Shown here piece after piece: positions 26,458 to 34,536 of a stretch of 64,000 bases of DNA. The stretch is from DASWJZ01 sp963761005 (GTDB taxonomy: Bacteria > Pseudomonadota > Alphaproteobacteria > Rhizobiales > Afifellaceae): positions 930,001-994,000 of the forward strand of contig CAVXFK010000027.1 of the NCBI GenBank assembly GCA_963761005.1, read 5' to 3'. Under the pieces are notes generated by a model. That model did no database searches. It saw nothing but the letters and a program-made list of their open reading frames with translations, and had not been told where the DNA came from. A program made the position numbers and the translations under genes. Every line of letters begins with the position of its first letter. The stretch's first letter is position 1.

Positions 26458-27900
26458 GTGAACGTACAGGGCGGTGAGGTCTCCGCGACGGAGGCGTTCA
26501 ACGAGATGTTGGACGTCGGCGGGGCAGTCCGACCATCCTACGCGCAGGTCGCGCAATGGCTCGAAGGGCACTCGAAGCTCAGCCTGAAGCGCAAGCAACA
26601 GGAAGCCGAGACGCTCTTCCGCCGGCTCGGCATCACCTTCTCCGTCTACGGGACGGAGAACGCGCTTGAACGGCTGATCCCATTCGATCTCGTGCCGCGC
26701 ATCATCTCCGCCGCGGAGTGGCGGCTGCTTGAGCGCGGCATCGAGCAGCGGGTGAGGGCGCTCAACGCCTTCCTCTATGACATCTACCACCGCCAGGAGA
26801 TCATTCGCGCCGGCCGCGTGCCGGCGGACCTCGTCTTGGCAAACGACGCGTATCTCCCGGAGATGATCGGTCACGCGCCGCCGCTCAACGTCTACGCCCA
26901 CATCATCGGCGTCGACATCGTGCGCGTGAGCGAGAATGAGTTCTACGTGCTGGAGGACAATCTGCGCACACCGTCGGGCGTCTCCTACATGCTGGAGAAC
27001 CGCGAGACGATGATGCACCTCTTTCCGGAGCTCTTCGCCGAGCATTCGGTGGCGCCGATCTCGCAATATCCGGAGCTTCTCCTGCGCACGCTTCAGGCGG
27101 TTGCGCCGCCCGCCTGCAACGGCGACCCGAAGGTCGCGGTGTTGACGCCGGGCATCTACAACTCCGCCTTCTTCGAGCACTCCTTCCTCGCCGATCAGAT
27201 GGGCGTGGAGCTGGTCGAGGGGCAGGACCTCTTCGTGGAAGACGGCTACCTCTACATGCGCACGACGCAGGGGCGCGAGCGCCTCGACGTCATCTATCGG
27301 CGGCTCGACGATGATTTTCTCGATCCGCTCACCTTCCGGCCCGACTCGACGCTCGGCGTGCCCGGGCTGATCGACCTTTATCGCGCCGGCCGCGTGACCA
27401 TCGTCAACGCACCGGGCGGCGGCATCGCCGACGACAAGGCCGTCTATGCCTATGTCCCGGAGATCATCCAGTTCTATACCGGCCAGCGACCGATCCTGAA
27501 GAACGTGCCGACCTGGCGCTGCGGCATCCGCGACGAATTCGAATACGTGCTCGCGCATCTGCCGGAGCTGGTGGTGAAGGAGGTGCACGGCTCGGGCGGC
27601 TACGGCATGCTGGTCGGGCCGGCCGCGAGCCGCCGCGAGATCGAGGCGTTCCGCAGGAAGCTCAAGGCGCGACCGAAGAACTATATCGCGCAGCCGACTC
27701 TCGCGATCTCCACTTGCCCCGCCGTCACGCAAAGCGGGATTGCGCCGCGCCACGTTGATCTTCGCCCCTACGTTCTGGTCGGCGACCGGGTGCGCCTGGT
27801 GCCGGGCGGGCTTACGCGCGTCGCGCTCAAGAAGGGCTCGCTCGTCGTCAATTCCTCGCAGGGCGGTGGCACCAAGGACACCTGGGTGCTGCAGGACTGA
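26458..27900 (+). CDS. Circularly permuted ATP-grasp protein of the Anbu cluster
   Basis: A 480-residue protein of the circularly permuted type 2 ATP-grasp family (DUF404/DUF407 regions). This family is predicted to join a carboxylate to an amine with ATP, i.e. to make or extend a peptide. Family segments seen include VYGTENALERLIPFDLVPR, VLEDNLRTPSGVSYMLENR, VAVLTPGIYNSAFFEHSFLA, GGGIADDKAVYAYVPEII, VVKEVHGSGGYGMLVGPA (nucleotide-binding loop) and the late DLRPYVLVGDRVRLVPGGL. The start is GTG 26458 after ACGGAG. It leads the Anbu cluster: the alpha-E gene starts 97 bases downstream after a palindromic repeat, then transglutaminase and Anbu. The substrate is unknown. Confidence 0.92.
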   Translation: MNVQGGEVSATEAFNEMLDVGGAVRPSYAQVAQWLEGHSKLSLKRKQQEAETLFRRLGITFSVYGTENALERLIPFDLVPRIISAAEWRLLERGIEQRVRALNAFLYDIYHRQEIIRAGRVPADLVLANDAYLPEMIGHAPPLNVYAHIIGVDIVRVSENEFYVLEDNLRTPSGVSYMLENRETMMHLFPELFAEHSVAPISQYPELLLRTLQAVAPPACNGDPKVAVLTPGIYNSAFFEHSFLADQMGVELVEGQDLFVEDGYLYMRTTQGRERLDVIYRRLDDDFLDPLTFRPDSTLGVPGLIDLYRAGRVTIVNAPGGGIADDKAVYAYVPEIIQFYTGQRPILKNVPTWRCGIRDEFEYVLAHLPELVVKEVHGSGGYGMLVGPAASRREIEAFRRKLKARPKNYIAQPTLAISTCPAVTQSGIAPRHVDLRPYVLVGDRVRLVPGGLTRVALKKGSLVVNSSQGGGTKDTWVLQD

Positions 27901-27945
27901 GCATGATCCGGAAAAGTGGAAACCGGCTTTCGGACAGGATCATGC
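27901..27945. repeat. GCATGATCC...GGATCATGC palindromic repeat
   Basis: A 45-base element begins immediately after the ATP-grasp stop codon. The outer arms GCATGATCC (27901-27909) and GGATCATGC (27937-27945) are perfectly complementary, with partly complementary inner parts around GGAAAAGTGGAAACCGG. I recognise this as a dispersed intergenic repeat found many times in genomes of Hyphomicrobiales such as Bradyrhizobium and Methylobacterium. It is seen once in this window. In the transcript it would form a hairpin between two cluster genes and could tune their relative expression. Confidence 0.7.
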
Positions 27946-27997
27946 TCGAACGAGGAGCCGCCGCCTCGATTCGACCAGAGCAGAGGCGGCGGTAACG

Positions 27998-28942
27998 ATG
28001 CTCGCACGCACCGCCGAAAGCCTGTTCTGGATGTCGCGCCAGATCGAGCGCGCGGAGAACATGGCGCGGCTCGCCGAGGTCGGCTTCCGCATCTCGCTCA
28101 TCGCCCATTCCGGAGACGGCTACCGCGAAGAGTGGCGCTCGACGCTGACGAGCGCCGGCGTGATCGACCAGTTCCTGGAGAAATACGGCGACACCTCGTT
28201 CGACAAGGCGATCAACTTCCTGCTCTTCGACGACGACAATCCCTCCTCGGTGCGCTCGTGCCTGAGGAGCGCGCGCACCAACGCCCGTTTCGTCCGCACC
28301 AAGATCACGCGCGACATGTGGGAGGCCATGAACTCCACCTGGCTCGCCTATGACGCGCTCAGGCCGAAGGACAGGACGGCGGCCGAGCTGCCGGAGCTGA
28401 TCGACTGGATCAGGCAGCGCACCGCGCTCTTCCGTGGCTCGCTGCTCGGCACGATCCTGCGCGACGACGGCTACTTCTTCAGTCAGCTCGGCGCTTTCGT
28501 CGAGCGCGCCGACAACACCGCCCGCATTCTCGACGTGAAGTATTTCATCCTGCTCCCGAGCAATCAGATGATCGGCGGCGAGGTCGACACCTATCAGTGG
28601 GAAACGATCCTTCGCTCCGTCTCCGGCCACCGGGCCTACCGGCACGTGTTCCACGAGACCTACCGGCCGTGGAACGTCGCCGAGTTCCTGATCCTGCACG
28701 CGGAGATGCCGCGCTCGCTCCGCTTCTGCTACGAATGGCTGAGTGCCGCCATCGAGGGGCTCTGCACGCTCTACGGCCGCCGTGCGCCGTCAGCCGATCT
28801 CGTCGCCGAGACGCGCAACATGCTGATGACGATGAGCATGGACACGATCTTCCAGGCCGGGCTGCACGAATTCCTGACCGGCTTCATCGCGCGCAACAAT
28901 CGTCTGACCGCGGCACTCTCCGCCGACTACAATTTCAGCTGA
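27998..28942 (+). CDS. Alpha-E domain protein (DUF403)
   Basis: All-helical protein of 314 residues of the alpha-E family, found almost always next to a circularly permuted ATP-grasp gene and thought to act as its partner. It starts MLARTAESLFWMSRQIERAE, the diagnostic N-terminus. Glu/Arg-rich helices follow, such as FSQLGAFVERADNTARILDV, FHETYRPWNVAEFLILH and PRSLRFCYEWLSAAIEGL. ATG 27998 is the family start. The frame is open upstream through the preceding gene, but that part is not family-like. The transglutaminase gene begins four bases after its stop, so both are translated from one transcript. The biochemical activity is not established. Confidence 0.92.
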   Translation: MLARTAESLFWMSRQIERAENMARLAEVGFRISLIAHSGDGYREEWRSTLTSAGVIDQFLEKYGDTSFDKAINFLLFDDDNPSSVRSCLRSARTNARFVRTKITRDMWEAMNSTWLAYDALRPKDRTAAELPELIDWIRQRTALFRGSLLGTILRDDGYFFSQLGAFVERADNTARILDVKYFILLPSNQMIGGEVDTYQWETILRSVSGHRAYRHVFHETYRPWNVAEFLILHAEMPRSLRFCYEWLSAAIEGLCTLYGRRAPSADLVAETRNMLMTMSMDTIFQAGLHEFLTGFIARNNRLTAALSADYNFS

Positions 28943-28946
28943 GCCG

Positions 28947-29750
28947 ATGCGCGTGCTGATCCGCCATGTGACGCACTACACCTACGACACGGTGAGCACG
29001 TGGGCCGTGCAGCGGCTGCGCCTCACGCCGTCCGACAACCAGTCGCAGAAGGTGCTGTCGTGGGCAATCGAGGCGGAGGGAATCGAGAACGCCGCCTCCT
29101 ATATCGACGGCTTCGGCAACCGCATCCACTTGATCACGCACACGCGGCCTTACGAGACGCTCGACATCACGGCGTCGGGCGAGGTCGAGACCTACGACTG
29201 CGACGGTGTCGTCGGGTTCGTCGGAGGGGCGGCCAATCCGCGCGTCTTCCTGCGTGCGACGCCGAAGACGGAATCCTCGCCTGGGATCGACGCGCTCGCC
29301 GACGAGGTGCGCGACCAGCGGCCGCTCGACCGGCTGCACCACCTGCTTGAGGCGATCGCCACCCGCGTCGTCTACGATACCGATGCGACGCACGCCGAGA
29401 CGAGCGCGGCGGAAGCCTTCGCGGCGGGGCAGGGCGTCTGCCAGGACCATGCCCATATCTTCATTGCTGCGGCGCGGCGGCTCGCCATCCCCGCCCGCTA
29501 CGTGACGGGCTACCTGCACGTGGAAGGCGAGGAAAACGCCGTCGCGCACCACGCCTGGGCGGAGGCCTTCGTCGACGGGCTCGGCTGGGTTGGGTTCGAT
29601 CCGGCCAACCACATCTGCCCGACGGAGCGCTATGTGCGGCTTGCCTGCGGCTTCGACGCGGCCTCGGCGGCGCCGATCACCGGGACCCGGCGGGGCGGGG
29701 GGACCGAGTCGCTCACAGTTGACGTGATCGTGCGACAGCAGCAGCAATAG
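28947..29750 (+). CDS. Transglutaminase-like cysteine peptidase of the Anbu cluster
   Basis: A 267-residue protein with an N-terminal beta-rich segment (MRVLIRHVTHYTYDTVSTWA, the DUF-type leader common to this family) and a transglutaminase-like core. The catalytic triad is visible as Cys in GVCQDHAHIF, His in HHAWAEAF and Asp in GFDPANHI. Members are predicted to hydrolyse or transfer amide bonds, possibly removing or attaching the peptide made by the ATP-grasp protein. No signal peptide is seen, so the cytoplasm is likely. It lies 4 bases after the alpha-E gene and 27 bases before the Anbu gene. Confidence 0.92.
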   Translation: MRVLIRHVTHYTYDTVSTWAVQRLRLTPSDNQSQKVLSWAIEAEGIENAASYIDGFGNRIHLITHTRPYETLDITASGEVETYDCDGVVGFVGGAANPRVFLRATPKTESSPGIDALADEVRDQRPLDRLHHLLEAIATRVVYDTDATHAETSAAEAFAAGQGVCQDHAHIFIAAARRLAIPARYVTGYLHVEGEENAVAHHAWAEAFVDGLGWVGFDPANHICPTERYVRLACGFDAASAAPITGTRRGGGTESLTVDVIVRQQQQ

Positions 29751-29777
29751 GGGCGCGGCGCCTCAGGAGATTCGCAA

Positions 29778-30617
29778 GTGACCTATTGCGTCGGATTGCG
29801 GCTCGACCGCGGCATCATCTTCGCGTCCGATACGCGCACGAATGCCGGCTTCGACAATGTCGCGACGTTCTCCAAGATGCACGTCTGGGAGCGCGTCGGC
29901 GACCGCGTGCTGGTGATGCTTTCGGCCGGGAACCTGGCGTTCACGCAGTCGGTGATCTCGCTCCTGAACGAGAAGATCGACCTCGGTCCCGACCATCTCT
30001 CGATTGCCAATGTCAGCACCATGTTCCAGGCGGCGCGCATCGTCGGCGAAACGGTGCGCGAGGTGCGCCGCAGCGAGAAGGAGGTGATCGAAGAGAACCC
30101 GAACCTCTTTTCGGCCTCCTTCATCCTCGGCGGCCAGATCGCCGGCGACCCGCCGCGCCTCTTCCAGATCTACCAGGAAGGCAATTTCATCGAGGCGACG
30201 AAGGACACCGCCTATTTCCAGATCGGCGAGCACAAATACGGCAAGCCCATCCTCGACCGCGTGGCGAAGCCGGACATGCGCATGGGCGTCGCCGCGAAGC
30301 TCATCCTGATCTCTTTCGATTCGACGCTGCGCTCGAACCTCTCCGTCGGCATGCCGATCGATCTCCTGATCTACCGCAAGGATGAGCTGAAGGTCGGCGA
30401 GCAGCGGCGGATCGACGAAGGAGACCCCTATTTCAGAAAACTTTCGGCAGCCTGGTCGGAGGCGATCCGCGACGCTTTCGCCCATATCGACGAATACGGC
30501 GAGGGCGGCGAGCCGATCGAGATCCTGAAGACGAAGGGCTCGGGCGATTTCGAAGCGCCGGCGCCGGAGCCGCTCGCGCAGGCGACGGCGGGGTGGATTA
30601 AAGACGTCGATCAGTGA
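29778..30617 (+). CDS. Anbu, proteasome-like peptidase subunit
   Basis: A 279-residue Ntn-hydrolase of the Anbu family, bacterial relatives of proteasome beta and HslV subunits. The start is TYCVGLRLDRGIIFASDTRT, so after removal of the initiator Met a Thr becomes the N-terminal nucleophile. The Asp of ASDTRTNAG and later Lys/Ser positions of the active site are kept. FSASFILGGQIAGDPPRLFQ is a typical strand pair. GTG 29778 lies 7 bases behind CAGGAGA. Anbu proteins assemble into open rings or helices and are almost always encoded with ATP-grasp, alpha-E and transglutaminase genes, as here. The cellular substrate is unknown. A 164-base gap separates it from the exported multi-module protein. 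Confidence 0.93.
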   Translation: MTYCVGLRLDRGIIFASDTRTNAGFDNVATFSKMHVWERVGDRVLVMLSAGNLAFTQSVISLLNEKIDLGPDHLSIANVSTMFQAARIVGETVREVRRSEKEVIEENPNLFSASFILGGQIAGDPPRLFQIYQEGNFIEATKDTAYFQIGEHKYGKPILDRVAKPDMRMGVAAKLILISFDSTLRSNLSVGMPIDLLIYRKDELKVGEQRRIDEGDPYFRKLSAAWSEAIRDAFAHIDEYGEGGEPIEILKTKGSGDFEAPAPEPLAQATAGWIKDVDQ

Positions 30618-30781
30618 ACGCGGCGCGTCGGCTTGGCGCCGATTGCGGTCCCTGTCGCGCCGCTTATGCTACATTTTTCGTGCAGCGCGGCCACCGCCGA
30701 CCTCAGCCCGGCGGTGGCAATATGCGCCGTTTGGCCGAATGACCCGGCACAGCGGAGGAACGGGTCAGGTGGGGGAAGCGT

Positions 30782-33700
30782 GTGATACGTGCAACGATTG
30801 CAGTTGCTTTCTGTGCAGGTTTGGCGGCGGGCGGTTGCGGCTCGGCCTTCGCCGAGGATTGCGCGGGCAATGTCTTTTCCCACGAAACGTTCGACGCGCA
30901 GCCGTCTGGCTGGACGTCCAATCCCCAGGTCAAGGTGGAAGACGGCCGGCTACAGATGATGCCCAACGCGGGGCAAAGCCTTTCCATTCCGGTCGCCGTG
31001 CCGGACCAGGGCGCATTCGAAGCCTGTGTGACGGCAAATCTTGCCGCGGGCTCCGGCGGCCAAGTCAGCTTCGTCGTGTCGATGCCGAGGCACAACTCGG
31101 AGGTTTTCTTCACCCTCGACAGCAAAGGCACGGTCAATATCCGCCGGCATGACACGGCGACCGGCAAATGGACTTCGGTGGACGAAGCCGGCGGCGATCC
31201 GGCCGTCAAAACGGGGATCGGAGGGACGAACCGGCTGCGCGTCGAAATTGACGAGTTCGCCACGCTTTATGTGAACGACAGTCCTCTTCCGCTGGCGTCG
31301 GCTCTTGACGAGGTCGCCGGCGCCCCGCTGCAGCTTCGGCTTCAGATCGATGCGGACAAGCGCGGTCCGTCGATCTGGTTGATCGACGATGTCGTCATCT
31401 CGACCGCCGATGCGACGGCCGGCGCCACAGCGAGTACAGCCATCAGTCCGCCGGCCAGCACAGCGGTATCCCCTCTACCTGCAGCGTCCTCTCCACCTGC
31501 AGCGTCCCCTTCACCTGCAGCCGTCACCGCGGATTGCAGCGGCGATCCGATCTTCCAAGAGAACTTCGATCATCCGCCGGCCGATTGGAAACCGACTCCG
31601 GAATTCGACGTAGTCGACGGCAAGCTTCAGATCGACGTCCCGTCGGGAGGCGTCGTGGCGCTTCCGATCAATGTCCGCGACGCCAAGGAATACGACGTGT
31701 GCCTGACGACGCGTCTGGTCTCCGGCGCCGGCAAATATGTCAGCCTCGATCTTTCGGCCGGCGCCTCCGACCCGCTCCTCGTGTTCAGCGTCAACAGCGA
31801 CGGGACCGGCGACATTTTCCGCTATGACCGTGCAAGCAAACAGTGGACGCCGGTCGTCGCGACGAAGCGGTTCAGCGCCATCAAAGCCGGAACCGGCGGC
31901 GAAAACCGGCTCCGCCTTGCCATCGGCGCCCGCGTGCTCACCCTCTACCTGAACGACCGGGAATTCGGCTCGATCGCCAACCCTTTCGGCGCGAGCCAGA
32001 CCAGCATCAAGCTCCAGGCGGTCTCCGCAAGCGGCGGGGCGTCGACCTGGACGGTCGACGATTTGCTGGTCGCTACCCCGGCAGATGCCGGCGACCAGAC
32101 GCTGCCGCTCTCGATTGATCAGCTGATCACCTACAAGTCGCTCGCCAATGCGTCGCTCGGGCTGAAGGGCTTCTCGGTCACCCGCCACTCCGGCGATCCC
32201 CATCCGCCGAGCGGCCTCGCCCAACTGACCGTTGCTCTTGCGGGAACGGATTCGGATGCGACCGGCCAGGCGATATTCCGCTTCTATGGTTCGAGCGAAG
32301 ACGCGGCCGCCTATCTCGGGGACGGCAAGCATTCGCCGTTCCTCGACGAGATCAAGTCCACCTGGAGCGGGCCGTTGCAGACCGGGCAGATCGAGGACGG
32401 CGAAGACACGGTCTATCTCGCGGCGTCCGTCGACCCCGCCGGCTACGAGCGGGTCTGGGCGGGCAGCCGGGTCGATGAGGTGGTGACGCTCGGGTCGTTC
32501 GTCGTGCCGCGGCCGGGTGTTCAGCCAACCGACTCGGTCCGCCAGCAGACGCTCCGCGACGCTGCTGCCAACGTCTACCAATTGTACGGCGACCTTCTCG
32601 AGGCCGAGCTCGCCCATCCGACCGGCGCGGGCAGCGGAATGTCGCGCGCGGGCAGCGGAGCGAGCGGTGAGAGTGGCGGAACATCCGGCGGAAGCAGCAA
32701 CGGCGGCGACACCAGTGTCGCCGATGCCGGCTGCCGGGGGACGCCGCTCTATCAGACGGGCTTCGACGACGTGCCGCCTAGGTGGAAGACGAATGACCCG
32801 AGCTTCTCGGTGGAGGGCGGCAAGCTGCTCCTGCGCTCCAAGCCGGGCGCATATATCTGGAACAACTGGTCGGTGGGCGATATTCGCAGCTTCGACGCCT
32901 GCGTGACCGCGGCGCTCGTCGATGGCCCGGGACGCTACGTGGCCTTGTCGGTGCAGCAGACCGACACTTCGACGCGGACCCTCTTCGCGGTCTGGAGTGA
33001 CGGAAGCGCCGATATCGAGCACGAGGAGATGCCGGCCAAGACGTGGACCAATCTGATTCCCTCAAAGGACAATGTCGTGTCGGGCTTCGGCGGCGGGGCG
33101 GAAGTCAGGTTGCACGTGAAGGTGCGCGGCGGCGACGCGACCTTCTACGTCAACGGCCGCCAGATCGCTTTCGTCGCCGGCGCGGTCCCGAGCGGGGAGT
33201 TGAACGTGCGCGTCGAAGGAGGAGCGACCGAGGACGGCATTGCCACTTGGAGCTTCGACGATCTGGTCGTGACCAATGGAACCGATCACGCCGATCCGGC
33301 AGCCGCGGCCGGATGCCAGGGCGAAGTGTTGGCGAAGGAGAGCTTCGACGGCCGTACGCCCGCCCCGTGGGCATCGCTCCCCGACACCGATTACAGCCAC
33401 GTCGGGGTGGCCGATGGACACTTCGTCATGGCGGCCGACGACAGCCGGGGCTCGGCCTATGTCGAGGCCAAGGTGGGCGACGGTCAGCAGACCGCCGTGG
33501 AATATTGCGCGAGTGTCGTGCGGGAATCAGGCCCTGTTCGATTTGGTGGCCTGACGGTCAAGGGCGCGAATTCGCGGTACAGGCTCGTCTTTGCGGTCGG
33601 CAGCGGGAACACCGCCGATGTCTACCGGTTCAACGTCCGGTCGGGCGGCTCCAGCGCAGTGTTGCGAACGCGCGAGGTCAAGTCGATCCGGCAGGATGCC

Positions 33701-33907
33701 GGCGCCGTCAATTACCTGCGCATCGAGGTGAACGGCCGAGATCTGTCATTCTTCGTCAACGGTGAGCTCTTCGGCTCAACCTCACGGAACGTGACGGACG
33801 GCGGTCTGCTGATCGGTCTCCAGGTCGCCACCTTCGGCCCCGACCCGGGCGTGTGGTACTTCGACGACGTGACGGCAACGACACTCAATCCATCGGCGTC
33901 TCAGTAG
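30782..33907 (+). CDS. Large exported protein with four two-Cys modules, unknown function
   Basis: Not recognised as a known family. It is 1041 residues with a Sec signal peptide (cleavage likely after AFA near residue 24). Four modules of about 180 residues occur at about 25-210, 250-430, 648-830 and 842-1035. Each begins C-x-G, has an FD...W motif about 10-20 residues later, a second Cys 55-64 residues on (27/82, 252/307, 651/707, 845/909), a G..NRL or alike segment, then a FYVN/LYLN-like strand and W..DD near the end. This looks like a jelly-roll (LamG/DUF1080-like) carbohydrate-binding fold with one disulfide per module. Residues 435-630 are a unique insert. Linkers are Ala/Ser/Pro- and Gly/Ser-rich. 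The GTG start follows a GGGGGAAG site. Confidence 0.8.
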   Translation: MIRATIAVAFCAGLAAGGCGSAFAEDCAGNVFSHETFDAQPSGWTSNPQVKVEDGRLQMMPNAGQSLSIPVAVPDQGAFEACVTANLAAGSGGQVSFVVSMPRHNSEVFFTLDSKGTVNIRRHDTATGKWTSVDEAGGDPAVKTGIGGTNRLRVEIDEFATLYVNDSPLPLASALDEVAGAPLQLRLQIDADKRGPSIWLIDDVVISTADATAGATASTAISPPASTAVSPLPAASSPPAASPSPAAVTADCSGDPIFQENFDHPPADWKPTPEFDVVDGKLQIDVPSGGVVALPINVRDAKEYDVCLTTRLVSGAGKYVSLDLSAGASDPLLVFSVNSDGTGDIFRYDRASKQWTPVVATKRFSAIKAGTGGENRLRLAIGARVLTLYLNDREFGSIANPFGASQTSIKLQAVSASGGASTWTVDDLLVATPADAGDQTLPLSIDQLITYKSLANASLGLKGFSVTRHSGDPHPPSGLAQLTVALAGTDSDATGQAIFRFYGSSEDAAAYLGDGKHSPFLDEIKSTWSGPLQTGQIEDGEDTVYLAASVDPAGYERVWAGSRVDEVVTLGSFVVPRPGVQPTDSVRQQTLRDAAANVYQLYGDLLEAELAHPTGAGSGMSRAGSGASGESGGTSGGSSNGGDTSVADAGCRGTPLYQTGFDDVPPRWKTNDPSFSVEGGKLLLRSKPGAYIWNNWSVGDIRSFDACVTAALVDGPGRYVALSVQQTDTSTRTLFAVWSDGSADIEHEEMPAKTWTNLIPSKDNVVSGFGGGAEVRLHVKVRGGDATFYVNGRQIAFVAGAVPSGELNVRVEGGATEDGIATWSFDDLVVTNGTDHADPAAAAGCQGEVLAKESFDGRTPAPWASLPDTDYSHVGVADGHFVMAADDSRGSAYVEAKVGDGQQTAVEYCASVVRESGPVRFGGLTVKGANSRYRLVFAVGSGNTADVYRFNVRSGGSSAVLRTREVKSIRQDAGAVNYLRIEVNGRDLSFFVNGELFGSTSRNVTDGGLLIGLQVATFGPDPGVWYFDDVTATTLNPSASQ
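31471..31523 (+). repeat. 18-base tandem repeat in linker coding sequence
   Basis: The core ACCTGCAGC recurs at 31477, 31495 and 31513, exactly 18 bases apart, inside the gene at 30782. It encodes a three-fold Ser-Pro-Pro-Ala-Ala-Ser type linker between the first and second modules. Such repeats can change copy number by slippage without breaking the frame. Confidence 0.7.
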
Positions 33908-33931
33908 GGATGCGGAAGAGTCAGCGCATCC
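33908..33931. terminator. Hairpin between convergent genes
   Basis: GGATGCG (33908-33914) pairs with CGCATCC (33925-33931) around a ten-base loop, immediately after the stop of the multi-module protein and 7 bases before the end of the minus-strand gene at 33939. Only TTCGG follows on the plus strand, so this is a weak candidate for a shared transcript end. Confidence 0.35.
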
Positions 33932-33938
33932 TTCGGTG

Positions 33939-34457
33939 TCACGCGGCGACGTCGTGGACATGGACGTCATGCGCCGAGTGTTGCCGGAGGACCTGTAGCG
34001 CCGTTTCCTCTTCCTGAGCATTGCGCACGTTCACCCAGAGAAGGAGGCCGCCCCGCGCGAGCTGCTCATTGACGCGTCTCACCTGGTGCTCGTGCATGAC
34101 GCGGCCGAGGGCAACCCCGAGCGCCGCGCCCGTCCCGGCGGCGACCAGAACCGGCAGCATCGTTGCCATCCCGGCGACCAACAGGGCACCGACCGAGGCG
34201 AGAATCGGAGCCGGCAGATATTCCGCTTCGAGGCGCGAGACCCGCGAGAAGAACGCTTCCCGCGGCGCATCCGGGTCGTCCTCGACCTCCTTGACCCGCT
34301 GGTAGCGATGGCCGAGCTTCTCCTCGACGGCCGCCTCGCTGGCGAGCAGCGAGAACGCGGCACGGTCAAAGCCGTGCGTCTCGAGTTCTAAGACGGCTTC
34401 GTCGAGCGCCTTGGTATCGTCGAACACCGCAACGACTTCTCTCAAGGTATCGGACAT
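33939..34457 (-). CDS. Small membrane protein, alphaproteobacterial stress-type family
   Basis: Function unknown. The protein has 172 residues. The N-terminal REVVAVFDDTKALDEAVLEL and FDRAAFSLLAS resemble the ferredoxin-like fold of general-stress-protein-17M-type proteins. Two adjacent hydrophobic segments (about residues 82-118) anchor it in the membrane. The C-terminal LLLWVNVRNAQEEETALQVL forms a second small fold ending HDVHVHDVAA. I recall similar proteins (VEEKLGHRY motif) as common single copies in Hyphomicrobiales. ATG 34457 follows GGAG at suitable spacing. The longer frame upstream overlaps hisN and is not credible. Confidence 0.75.
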   Translation of the reverse strand: MSDTLREVVAVFDDTKALDEAVLELETHGFDRAAFSLLASEAAVEEKLGHRYQRVKEVEDDPDAPREAFFSRVSRLEAEYLPAPILASVGALLVAGMATMLPVLVAAGTGAALGVALGRVMHEHQVRRVNEQLARGGLLLWVNVRNAQEEETALQVLRQHSAHDVHVHDVAA

Positions 34458-34536
34458 TCGATCAGCTCCGTCTTTCTGCATGGCGTCGATTTGTGCCCGC
34501 ATCGTGACGGGGAGACGCGAACCGGCGCCTCCCGGA

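Noticed and set aside
31511..33022. 503-residue minus-strand frame inside the exported multi-module protein
   Set aside because: The composition is typical antisense shadow. The plus-strand product has a signal peptide and regular repeats, which a chance frame would not.
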